Below, one piece after another: positions 53,057 through 61,024 of a stretch of DNA of 64,000 bases. The DNA comes from Candidatus Fermentibacteraceae bacterium (GTDB taxonomy: Bacteria > Fermentibacterota > Fermentibacteria > Fermentibacterales > JCC-6), in assembly GCA_016744855.1 (NCBI GenBank), contig JADGDO010000005.1:62001-126000 (forward strand). Reading direction: 5' to 3'. Position numbers and translations under genes: made by a program. Every line of letters begins with the position of its first letter. Position 1 is the stretch's first letter. The notes beneath the pieces were generated by a model. It did no database searches and was not told the DNA's origin. It was given only the letters and a program-made list of their open reading frames with translations.

Positions 53057-53853
53057 GTTTTGTCTCCTGATGCTGTTATGAAATGAATTTTATAGGTTGC
53101 AGGAACAGCTCCTGAATTGTCACCGTATTCTGAACTGTAATGGCTGAATGCTTTTCTCAGCATTCCGGGTAAAATGGTAGAAGCACCAGTGTGCCCGGAG
53201 AGAGATGCACCGATCCCACGCACGGCTCGAAGAGCATCAATGGGTGATTTGTACTGTACCCTGAAGCTTCTCGTGAAGGAAGAGCCCACATGAAAACCAG
53301 CCTTACGAAAAATGCAGTCCCAATCATCGCCTGATTTGTAATTCAGAGAGTCCCATCTGCTCTCTGTTTCATTGAAGCTGTTCTCCAGTTCACCGAGCAT
53401 ACCCCTGACAGGAATTGCATGAACAGTTGTTCCTCCGGGATTCAGCAGAGAATGGAGCTCTTGAACGAATTGTTCAGGGTTTTTCAACCACTGCAAAGCA
53501 CAACTCGAGACTGCCAGGTCATACCTTGATGTTGATTTCAGCTCTTCAAAATCGAGCAGAGTATGAGATATTTTTTGCGTGGGTGGAATCTTGTTTCTGC
53601 AGGCACTAACCATTCCGGGGGCACCATCTGTAAAATTTTTTGAAGCATCCGGGAATAATTCAGTCAGTCCCGAAGAAAGAATTCCTGTTCCACAGCCGAG
53701 CTCAATCAGTTTATCTGGATTCAAATTCTTTAGAATATTAAGCAGATCGTTTGCTATCAGTCGGTGGTGCTTAGCATGGCAGTCATATACTGGAGCTGCT
53801 TCAGAAAACCTTAGCAGTACAGATTTGCTGTCAGGAGTTAATACGTTTCTCAA
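53053..53853 (-). CDS. bioC: Malonyl-ACP O-methyltransferase
   Basis: A 266-residue SAM methyltransferase of the BioC type: LIELGCGTGILSSGL (motif I), DLAVSSCALQWLKNPEQF and GVRGIG-like late region (RAVRGIGASLSGH). It caps malonyl-ACP as a methyl ester so the fatty-acid machinery can build pimeloyl-ACP. It overlaps the esterase gene upstream by 23 bases, a typical partnership. Confidence 0.9.
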   Translation of the reverse strand: MRNVLTPDSKSVLLRFSEAAPVYDCHAKHHRLIANDLLNILKNLNPDKLIELGCGTGILSSGLTELFPDASKNFTDGAPGMVSACRNKIPPTQKISHTLLDFEELKSTSRYDLAVSSCALQWLKNPEQFVQELHSLLNPGGTTVHAIPVRGMLGELENSFNETESRWDSLNYKSGDDWDCIFRKAGFHVGSSFTRSFRVQYKSPIDALRAVRGIGASLSGHTGASTILPGMLRKAFSHYSSEYGDNSGAVPATYKIHFITASGDKT

Positions 53854-54490
53854 GCTCCATCACCCCCTCAATTATCAGATCAGGATGAGTCAAAGGAAGC
53901 AGATGGCCTGCTCCCTCCACTGGAATGACTGAAGCAGAGCCGCTAAAAAATCTATCTGCAATGTACGTGGAGCATTCGAAAGGGATTATCTGATCATGAG
54001 TTCCATGGATCAGCATAACCGGTAGAGATCTCGTTGGTTTAACCACTTTCTTAAACATGAAATCAAGCCCTTGTTGCAGCTCTTCCAGCGAGAAATCAAA
54101 GGACTGATTTATCAGAAGAGGAAGATTATCTCGAGTTGCTCCACATTCTCTGAAGAAAGATTTAAGGTACCCGGTTCGACTTTTCAGAAGCATTGAGGTT
54201 ATTTCTGATAAGGCAGAAGGTTTTACTCCCGGTCTGCATTGTGCTTCTGAGGATGCTATGCAGCACATTGAAGAAACCAGAATCAATCCCTTTATTTCAG
54301 TAATATTGAGCATTTCAAGAGCGAGCTGTCCACCCAGTGACCATCCAACAACAATGCAGGAAGCCGGAAGATCTGTAGAACCTGAAATAATATCGTTCCA
54401 TTCCAGAAAATGAATAGGATAACCGATATTACGGATGCTATCCCAGACATGACTCGAAGTTGCCCAGCCGCTGATAAATACGATTTCCAT
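53831..54490 (-). CDS. bioH: Alpha/beta hydrolase, BioH-like pimeloyl-ACP methyl ester esterase
   Basis: A 219-residue alpha/beta hydrolase with nucleophile motif GWSLGG (Ser), acid in LIHGTHDQIIPF (Asp) and base in VEGAGHLLPLTH (His). Position between bioF and bioC in a biotin operon makes it the probable esterase that frees pimeloyl-ACP from its methyl ester, like BioH; sequence alone does not separate it from BioG-type or other esterases. Confidence 0.78.
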   Translation of the reverse strand: MEIVFISGWATSSHVWDSIRNIGYPIHFLEWNDIISGSTDLPASCIVVGWSLGGQLALEMLNITEIKGLILVSSMCCIASSEAQCRPGVKPSALSEITSMLLKSRTGYLKSFFRECGATRDNLPLLINQSFDFSLEELQQGLDFMFKKVVKPTRSLPVMLIHGTHDQIIPFECSTYIADRFFSGSASVIPVEGAGHLLPLTHPDLIIEGVMELEKRINS

Positions 54491-54492
54491 GG

Positions 54493-55596
54493 TCAGTCTG
54501 CCTTCAAAAGAGAAATGACCTGCATCGCATCTTCCATTGAGTGACTCAGGGTTAAGGAGAACCTCAGACGAGCAGTACCTTCGGGCACTGTTGGTGGCCT
54601 GATTGCAACAGCAAGAATACCTGCTCTTTCAAAAGACTTTGACAGGGTGACTGCTTTTGAGTTTCCCCCCACTTTCACCGGTACAATCTGAGAATTTGAG
54701 TTGCAGGTATCAAAACCCAGTTCGTTAAGTCTGTTTCTAAACTGCGCAGCTTTGTTTAGCAGGGGCAGACCCATACTCGGGGTTGAATCAAGAATCTCCA
54801 GAGCACCCAGGGCTGCAGCCGTTGCAGCGGGTGGAAGTCCCGTGGTGTAAACAAAGCTTCGAGAACGGTTAACTAAGTATTCTCTTGTAGGTGCCGTGCA
54901 TGCTGCAAAGCCGCCGTAGCTTCCCAGAGCTTTGCTTAAGGTTCCAGTAATGATATCCGGGACGATACCAAGACTTTTACAAATACCGCCTCCCTGACCA
55001 AATACACCAATGGCATGTGCTTCATCTACCACAAGAATGCAGTCTTCAGAACGGGCCAGTTTGTGTATCTCCAAGAGGGGAGCAATGTCGCCGTTCATGC
55101 TGAAAACAGAGTCTGTTACTATGAATTTCTGCCCACTGCTGTTGTCTGAACAAATAAGATCAGAAAGATGTTCGATGTTGCAGTGTCGGTACCTTTTTAC
55201 AGTGGCTCTGGAAGCCGAAGCCCCGTCGATCAGGCTTGCATGATTGAGTTTGTCAGAAAAAATGACATCACCTCGAACGGAAAGTGCAGTTAACACCCCC
55301 ATATTTGTCAGGAAACCGCTTCCGAAGACAAGAGCAGTTTCCATTCCTGTTATTTTTGCAAGTTTTTCTTCCAGTTCCTCGTGGAGAGAAAGATTTCCTG
55401 CCATAAGGCGGGAGCCTCCAGCTCCTGTTCCGAATTGCTCCACAGCCTCGATGGCTCTTTTTTTAACGAGTGGGTGAGAGGATAGATTGAGATAGTCGTT
55501 TGTAGAGAAATTCAGAAACTCTCCGGTATGAAGTCTCAGTTCTCGAATGAGACCTTGATTTTCAAGTTTTTTCATTGATTCAATCAGGGTCTTCAT
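54493..55596 (-). CDS. bioF: 8-amino-7-oxononanoate synthase
   Basis: A 367-residue PLP enzyme: FGTGAGGSRLMAGN, LVFGSGFLTNMGVLTAL, DEAHAIGVFGQGG, and the PLP lysine in TGTLSKALGSYGGF. Condenses pimeloyl-ACP with alanine. Overlaps bioB by 4 bases. Confidence 0.95.
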   Translation of the reverse strand: MKTLIESMKKLENQGLIRELRLHTGEFLNFSTNDYLNLSSHPLVKKRAIEAVEQFGTGAGGSRLMAGNLSLHEELEEKLAKITGMETALVFGSGFLTNMGVLTALSVRGDVIFSDKLNHASLIDGASASRATVKRYRHCNIEHLSDLICSDNSSGQKFIVTDSVFSMNGDIAPLLEIHKLARSEDCILVVDEAHAIGVFGQGGGICKSLGIVPDIITGTLSKALGSYGGFAACTAPTREYLVNRSRSFVYTTGLPPAATAAALGALEILDSTPSMGLPLLNKAAQFRNRLNELGFDTCNSNSQIVPVKVGGNSKAVTLSKSFERAGILAVAIRPPTVPEGTARLRFSLTLSHSMEDAMQVISLLKAD

Positions 55597-56480
55597 ACAC
55601 TGAACCCTGTACTCAGGATGAGGTCAAGATCATCCTCATACTGACTACCTGTTGTCGTGAGCAGTGTACCAGTCATGATTCCTGTTACTCCGAATGAAAA
55701 CATTTTTTCAGCCATTTCACCAAGACTGTGCCGCCCGGCACAAATTCTCAATTCAGCAGTGGGGTTCACCATCCTGAACATTCCGATAATGCGGAGCAGT
55801 TTATCCTCTGTAAGATTCTCGTCTTTAACAGCGGCTCCTTTGACAGGCACAAAGAAATTAAGAGCAATTGAATCAACCTCAAGTTCTCGAAGAGAGAAGG
55901 CCAGGTCAACTCGATCCTCATCGGATTCCCCGATGCCGATGATTCCACCTGAGCAAACAGACATTCCTGCAAGCTTAGCCCTTCTTACTGTCATTGCCCT
56001 GTCTTCCCAACTATGCGTTGTACATATAGAGGGAAAGAAAGAGGCAGAAGTCTCAAGATTATGATGGTACCGGGATACGCCGGCAGCATGAAGCTTTTTA
56101 AGATTGCTGAATGAAAGGATTCCTAGAGAAGCACACACAGGGCAGTATCCGCTTCCAGCTGAAGCAGCTTCGCAAATTGTTTCAAAATCGACACCATCCA
56201 AGCCTCTGCCACTTGTAACCATTGAGAATCTGTGGATGCCTGCGTCTGAAGTTGAGCGGTGCTCATCAATGATTTCATGGAGATTCTTCATCGGACTTCC
56301 ACTGCTGCCTGCCTGTGCGCAGAAGGCACAATCTTCAGAACAGTCTCCATTCTTCGCATTAAGAATTGCGCATAATTCAACTTTGTTACCAAATTTTTCT
56401 GATCGCTTTATGCTGCACATGTTTTCGATTTCATCTAAGGGGAGAATAGAGAGAATGTCATGTGCTGTCTGTCTAGTCAT
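55593..56480 (-). CDS. bioB: Biotin synthase
   Basis: A 295-residue radical SAM enzyme: CSEDCAFCAQ (CX3CX2C for the [4Fe-4S] cluster), SRYHHNLETSASFF, SVCSGGIIGIGES and LRICAGRHSLGEM, which contains the conserved arginine of the [2Fe-2S] site region. Inserts sulfur into dethiobiotin. Somewhat shorter than the E. coli enzyme (about 346). Overlaps birA by 8 bases. Confidence 0.95.
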   Translation of the reverse strand: MTRQTAHDILSILPLDEIENMCSIKRSEKFGNKVELCAILNAKNGDCSEDCAFCAQAGSSGSPMKNLHEIIDEHRSTSDAGIHRFSMVTSGRGLDGVDFETICEAASAGSGYCPVCASLGILSFSNLKKLHAAGVSRYHHNLETSASFFPSICTTHSWEDRAMTVRRAKLAGMSVCSGGIIGIGESDEDRVDLAFSLRELEVDSIALNFFVPVKGAAVKDENLTEDKLLRIIGMFRMVNPTAELRICAGRHSLGEMAEKMFSFGVTGIMTGTLLTTTGSQYEDDLDLILSTGFSV

Positions 56481-57243
56481 TTGTATTCCATTTCAGGTAT
56501 TGTGCTTCAAGGTTTTCCAGTAAATCTGCAGTGAGTTCAGCTCTGGAAAGCATTTTGCCGGTAAGAGAGAATAGTGAATCAGATTTGGTATCAGACTCGA
56601 AGTGAGAAACGTTGAGGCCGATTCCTACAGCCATATGGTAAATTCTACCTATTTCTCCGCAAACCTCACAAAGAACGCCACCAAGTTTTTTCTGGCCGCA
56701 CCAGAGACCGTAATCACTTATTCTGAAGTTGTGTTCAGGGAAAAAGTTATATACACTCATCTTGAGAGAGCTGACAGCAAGGTCAGCGATTTCACAGGCT
56801 CGATGCAAGGCTACTGGTGGTTTTACAACAACAGATAAGTACAGATTGTTTCCAGGAGGGCTTGACCAAATCCCACCGCCTCTTGCTCTTCCTGCTGACT
56901 GCCTGTCAGCCGTTACCACCGTACCGGAGGGAGCTCCTGTTCGGCCAAGAATCATAGCTCTTTCGTTTGTTGATGTTATCAAAGAGTGATACTCGATTTT
57001 TTTTCCAATGAATGATGTATTCAATACTGAAGAAAGTACTTCAGAAGAGGGAGTATCCGGTAAAGATATTAATCTGTAACCCTTGTTTGTACAGGCATTG
57101 ATTTCAAAACCCATACTGCGGAGTTTTTTTATTCTTTTCCAGACTGAAGCCCTGCTGACTTCAAGACTCCCGGCAATTTCCTCACCGGAGATAAAACCTT
57201 CTGAGCTTTTAAGTATTCTTACAAGCGGAGCTAAAGATGGCAT
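56473..57243 (-). CDS. birA: Biotin-protein ligase / biotin operon repressor BirA (bifunctional)
   Basis: 256 residues. N-terminal winged-helix DNA-binding domain (about 1-60; SGEEIAGSLEVSRASVWKRI) and a biotin ligase domain. Ligase motifs are atypical: the biotin-loop GRGRRGR is GRARGGG (in AGRARGGGIWSS), and KWPND is replaced by RISDY, while KKLGGVLCEV is kept. Likely represses its own operon through the operator at 57301-57331. First gene of the biotin operon, AGGAGG 5 bases before the ATG. The weakened motifs leave ligase activity uncertain. Confidence 0.85.
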   Translation of the reverse strand: MPSLAPLVRILKSSEGFISGEEIAGSLEVSRASVWKRIKKLRSMGFEINACTNKGYRLISLPDTPSSEVLSSVLNTSFIGKKIEYHSLITSTNERAMILGRTGAPSGTVVTADRQSAGRARGGGIWSSPPGNNLYLSVVVKPPVALHRACEIADLAVSSLKMSVYNFFPEHNFRISDYGLWCGQKKLGGVLCEVCGEIGRIYHMAVGIGLNVSHFESDTKSDSLFSLTGKMLSRAELTADLLENLEAQYLKWNTND

Positions 57244-57300
57244 ATCGACCTCCTGGAAAGATATTTTCTGCGCCGCCGAAAATGAAGAAACTGAACTAAA

Positions 57301-57331
57301 TTGTCAACCAGAAGAAATGAACGGTTTACAA
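57301..57331. promoter_or_regulatory. BirA operator upstream of the biotin operon
   Basis: TTGTCAACC (57301-57309), 13-base spacer, GGTTTACAA (57323-57331): inverted repeat with 8 of 9 matching positions. It matches the known BirA site pattern (TTGTAAACC, spacer, GGTTTACAA). On the minus strand TTGACA (57307-57302) inside the operator could be the -35 of the operon, so BirA binding would block transcription; the -10 is weak. It sits 58 bases before the birA start. Confidence 0.8.
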
Positions 57332-57699
57332 TAGTAACTCGCTGCCCTAACATTCCAATAATCCTAACTATGTTGCCGTATTCAGTGGGTAGAAAGTTAG
57401 AAAGGTACAACTCAGTTAAGATACTGCAAACGTAAGCAATACAGTCACATAGAGTCCTTTAGGTAGGTGCTTGTCAGGTGTTGGTTTTTCCTGCATAATC
57501 CGATATTGTAATTATGGTGTTTCGGGTTCCTGCGCGGATGTTATTGGCTCAATATAGCATCACCATTTTGTTGGTGGAGCAGCTCATCCCTTTGCAGGCC
57601 GAAGCTCCCTGTATATGGTTGTTTATTCAAGATCCGGTACCTGATACCAAATGGCCTTTAATTTAAAATAATGACAGTGATTATGACAGAAATAGAGAA

Positions 57700-57731
57700 G
57701 TAAAAAAAACCAGAACGATAGCGTTTTCTGG
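57700..57731 (-). terminator. Orphan terminator-like hairpin
   Basis: On the minus strand CCAG (57731-57728) pairs with CTGG (57713-57710) and inner AACG with CGTT (with a 2-base bulge), followed by T8 (57709-57702). No annotated minus-strand gene precedes it, so it could end an antisense or short RNA transcript, or protect against read-through towards birA. Confidence 0.55.
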
Positions 57732-57895
57732 CGGGATGGGGGCTCAAACAAGCCGGAATCAAAGACTGTGAAAACAGCTGAGAAGTTAACAGTAATTACG
57801 GGAAGTCGATCATTATCATAAATAAGAGTGGTTGATTATGTATCGTTTCCGGAATTGGTTGTTTCGTACACTCATGACAAAGAGCTGAGGTAATT

Positions 57896-59713
57896 ATGGC
57901 AGAAAATCTAGAAAAAGCCATCAGGGAAATTTGTGAGCTTAACGGTAATGATCATACGCGGATGATGGATATTGTTCGCGAAGTTCAGCAGCGTTTTGGT
58001 CGCGTTTCCAGTGAGGCGATGGATTTTATCGCAGATGCGGTAAATTCCCACCGTGTGGAAGTTGAGAGCGTAGTTTCGTTCTACTCCTTCCTTTCAGAAA
58101 AACAAAAGGGCAAATTTGTAATCCGTCTGTGTAACGATGTCATCGACAAAATGCACGGTGTGGATAATGTTGCTCAGGCATTCAGAGAAGAACTTGGCAT
58201 TGATTTCGGAGAATCTACTCCCGATGGAAAGTTTACTCTCGAATGGACTGCATGCATTGGAATGTGCGACCAGGCACCAGCTGCACTGGTAAATGATAAG
58301 ATGATTACAAGACTCTCCACTGACTCAGCAAGAGAGATAATCAAATCTCTCAAGGCTAATGGAGACGAAAACCGCCTGACACACCTACTTGGTGACGGCA
58401 ACAATGCTAATCTTCTTGTAAACTCCATGGTAAACAATAACATACGCGAAGAAGGACCGGTAATTTTCGCTAAGCTTGACGCTGGAAAGGCTCTTCATAA
58501 AGCCCTTGCAATGTCTGCTGTTGAGGTTATCAAGGATGTAAAGACAGCACGTCTTCGCGGTCGCGGCGGAGCCGGATTCCCAACAGGTATGAAATGGGAA
58601 TTCACCCGCGCTGCTGAAGGTGACGAGAAAGTTGTTATCTGTAACGCTGATGAGGGCGAGCCAGGAACATTCAAGGATCGCGTTGTTCTCACAGAAAGAC
58701 CTGACCTGATGTTTGAGGGTATGACAATTGCTGGATACGCAATTGGCGCTCAGACTGGTGTTGTCTATCTCAGAGCAGAATATGCTTATCTCAGAGCTTT
58801 CCTTGAGAGTGTTCTCGCAGATCGCAGAAACAACAATCTGCTTGGAAATAACATTCTCGGCAAAGAGGGTTTCAACTTCGATATCAGAATTCAGATGGGT
58901 GCAGGCGCATACATCTGTGGAGAAGAAACTGCTCTTATCAGCTCCTGTGAAGGGCTTAGAGGTGATCCTAAGAATCGTCCTCCATTTCCGGCACAGAAGG
59001 GCTATTTAGCCAATCCTACTTCAGTGAACAATGTAGAAACATTCTGCTGCGTTGCACAGATTCTTGATAAGGGTGCAGGCTGGTTTGCCGAAATGGGATC
59101 AACAGGATCCACCGGCACAAAGCTTCTCAGCATCTCCGGAGATTGTACAAGACCCGGAGTTTATGAGCTTCCATTCGGTATCCTGGTAGGCGACATGCTC
59201 GAAAAAGCCGGCGCTGAGAATCCATATGCAGTTCAGGTTGGCGGACCTTCAGGACAGCTGATCGGTAAGGCTGATTTCCAGAGGACAATTTGCTACGATG
59301 ACGTTGCAACTGGCGGATCAGTAATGATCTTTAACGAGGATCGTAATCCACTTGAGATCGCACACGAGTTCATGGAATTCTTCTGCGAGGAGAGCTGTGG
59401 TTACTGTACTCCATGCCGTGCAGGTAATGAGCTGATCAAAGAGCGCCTTGAAGTAATCATGAAGGGTGAAGGTACTCCAGAGGATCTCGACTATCTTGAG
59501 CAGCTTGGCAAGACTGTAGCTGTTTCCAGTCGTTGTGGTCTGGGACAGACTTCTCCCAACCCTGTTCTTTCTTCATTGAAGAATTTCCGCGGCGAGTATG
59601 AAAAACTTGTTAAGGAAAACAAGGATGGTATGCAGCGCACCTTTGACATTCACAAGGCACTTGCCACAGGTGAAGAACTTCAGGGACGTAAGTCCGTGAT
59701 TTACGCTGACTAA
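57896..59713 (+). CDS. hoxF: NAD-reducing [NiFe] hydrogenase, diaphorase subunit HoxF (HoxE-like domain fused)
   Basis: 605 residues, the length of Ralstonia HoxF. N-terminal about 150 residues are a NuoE/HoxE-like thioredoxin-fold domain with the cysteine pattern reduced to C, C and C (RLCNDVIDKM, TACIGMCDQAP). Then the FMN/NADH domain: RLRGRGGAGFPTGMKWEF, CNADEGEPGTFKDR, GAGAYICGEETAL, and the [4Fe-4S] ligands CGYCTPCRAG plus the later Cys in SSRCGLGQTSP. It oxidises or reduces NAD(H). First gene of hoxFUYHW. Confidence 0.95.
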   Translation: MAENLEKAIREICELNGNDHTRMMDIVREVQQRFGRVSSEAMDFIADAVNSHRVEVESVVSFYSFLSEKQKGKFVIRLCNDVIDKMHGVDNVAQAFREELGIDFGESTPDGKFTLEWTACIGMCDQAPAALVNDKMITRLSTDSAREIIKSLKANGDENRLTHLLGDGNNANLLVNSMVNNNIREEGPVIFAKLDAGKALHKALAMSAVEVIKDVKTARLRGRGGAGFPTGMKWEFTRAAEGDEKVVICNADEGEPGTFKDRVVLTERPDLMFEGMTIAGYAIGAQTGVVYLRAEYAYLRAFLESVLADRRNNNLLGNNILGKEGFNFDIRIQMGAGAYICGEETALISSCEGLRGDPKNRPPFPAQKGYLANPTSVNNVETFCCVAQILDKGAGWFAEMGSTGSTGTKLLSISGDCTRPGVYELPFGILVGDMLEKAGAENPYAVQVGGPSGQLIGKADFQRTICYDDVATGGSVMIFNEDRNPLEIAHEFMEFFCEESCGYCTPCRAGNELIKERLEVIMKGEGTPEDLDYLEQLGKTVAVSSRCGLGQTSPNPVLSSLKNFRGEYEKLVKENKDGMQRTFDIHKALATGEELQGRKSVIYAD

Positions 59714-59727
59714 GAAAGGGTCCTAAT

Positions 59728-60444
59728 ATGAGCGATAAAATAAAGTTCACCATTGATGGAGTCGAGGTTGAAGCCACACCCGGTCAGACCATCATGCAGG
59801 CTGCTGATGAAGCCGGAGTTTATATTCCGCGTCTTTGTGCACACAAAGATTTGCTTCCTTTCGGTAGCTGCCGTGTTTGTACCGTAATGGTAAACGACCG
59901 ACCTCAGGCAGCTTGTACACAGCCAGTGTCAGCCGGGATGTCTGTTGAAAGTGAAACCGAGGAGATTCGCCAGATCCGCGTAAATCTCATTGAAATGCTT
60001 TTTGTTGAGGGCAATCACTACTGTCCATTCTGCGAAAAGAGCGGTAACTGTGAGCTTCAGGCACTCGGTTACAGACTCGGTATGTTGGCTCCCAAGTATC
60101 CATACATGTTTAATAAGCATGATGTAGATGCAAGTCATCCTGATATTTACATTGATCACAACCGTTGCATCCTTTGTGCAAGGTGTGTTCGTTCCTCCAA
60201 GGAACTCGATGGTAAGAATGTTTTCCAGTTTGTCGGACGCGGAATTCACAAAAAAGTGGCTTTCAACTCAGACACTAATTTAGGTGCTACGGATGTTTCA
60301 GTAACAGACAAAGCTATTGAGAACTGCCCTGTTGGTGCCATTCTCAAGAAGGGTGTCGGTTATTCCGTACCTATTGGAAAACGTATGTATGACACCCAGC
60401 CGATCGGGTCTGATATTGAGGCTCGCAAAGCTACAGCTAAGTAA
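59728..60444 (+). CDS. hoxU: Hydrogenase diaphorase subunit HoxU
   Basis: 238 residues, equivalent to the N-terminal part of NuoG. [2Fe-2S] ligands C...GSCRVCTVMV and C in AACTQPV, then HX3CX2CX5C in NHYCPFCEKSGNCELQ, and a [4Fe-4S] ferredoxin-like motif CILCARCVRSS with the later Cys in ENCPVGAIL. It carries electrons between HoxF and the hydrogenase module. 14 bases after hoxF. Confidence 0.95.
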   Translation: MSDKIKFTIDGVEVEATPGQTIMQAADEAGVYIPRLCAHKDLLPFGSCRVCTVMVNDRPQAACTQPVSAGMSVESETEEIRQIRVNLIEMLFVEGNHYCPFCEKSGNCELQALGYRLGMLAPKYPYMFNKHDVDASHPDIYIDHNRCILCARCVRSSKELDGKNVFQFVGRGIHKKVAFNSDTNLGATDVSVTDKAIENCPVGAILKKGVGYSVPIGKRMYDTQPIGSDIEARKATAK

Positions 60445-60461
60445 GGTTGAGGTTATAGATT

Positions 60462-61007
60462 ATGGCAAAACCAAAAATAGCTACCGCATCACTCGCAGGA
60501 TGCTTCGGTTGTCATATGTCTCTACTGGACATAGATGATCGTATTCTGACTCTTGTTGATCTGGTAGACTTTGACAAGTCACCTGTTGACGATATCAAGA
60601 AGTTCACTGGTCGTTGTGCTGTTGGTCTGATCGAGGGCGGATGCTGCAACGAGGAGAATGTTCACAATCTTCAGTATTTCCGGGAGAACTGTGACATTCT
60701 TATTTCAGTTGGCGAATGTGCGATTATGGGTGGAATTCCAGCCATGCGTAACACAATTCCACTGAAAGAATGTCTTGATGAAGCTTACCTGAACGGACCA
60801 ACCGTTTACAATCCAAGTGGAAATATTCCCGGGGACAAAGAACTTCCATTGATTTTGGATAAGGTCTATCCTTGCCACGAAGTGGTCAAGATGGACTATC
60901 ATCTGCCAGGTTGTCCCCCGAGCGCAGATCTTTTGTGGGAGGCACTGGTCGCATTGCTTGAGAACAAGCCAATGGACCTGCCTTATGAAGTCATCAAGTA
61001 TGATTGA
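60462..61007 (+). CDS. hoxY: [NiFe] hydrogenase small subunit HoxY
   Basis: A 181-residue small subunit of the short, bidirectional (group 3d) type. Proximal [4Fe-4S] ligands: CFGCHMS, Cys in VGECAIMGG and Cys in LPGCPPSAD. No twin-arginine signal, so it is cytoplasmic. 17 bases after hoxU. Confidence 0.95.
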   Translation: MAKPKIATASLAGCFGCHMSLLDIDDRILTLVDLVDFDKSPVDDIKKFTGRCAVGLIEGGCCNEENVHNLQYFRENCDILISVGECAIMGGIPAMRNTIPLKECLDEAYLNGPTVYNPSGNIPGDKELPLILDKVYPCHEVVKMDYHLPGCPPSADLLWEALVALLENKPMDLPYEVIKYD

Positions 61008-61024
61008 TATTAAGGAGGATCACC

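Larger units (their letters stand above)
57244..57895. other. 652-base intergenic region between the biotin and hydrogenase operons
   Basis: Besides the BirA operator at 57301-57331, it holds no protein-like frame or tRNA. On the minus strand an orphan terminator-like hairpin (57700-57731) sits in its middle. The hoxF ribosome site (GAGCTGAGG) is at the right end. No clear promoter for hoxF is visible by eye. Confidence 0.5.

Noticed and set aside
57301-57331. Inverted repeat as a terminator
   Set aside because: Stem is only 9 bases with a 13-base loop and no T run in the needed place; it matches the BirA operator instead.
57896-58360. Missing cluster cysteine in the HoxE-like N-domain of HoxF as a novelty
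   Set aside because: From memory, Ralstonia HoxF also lacks the ligands for this cluster, so reduced cysteine content is a family trait.
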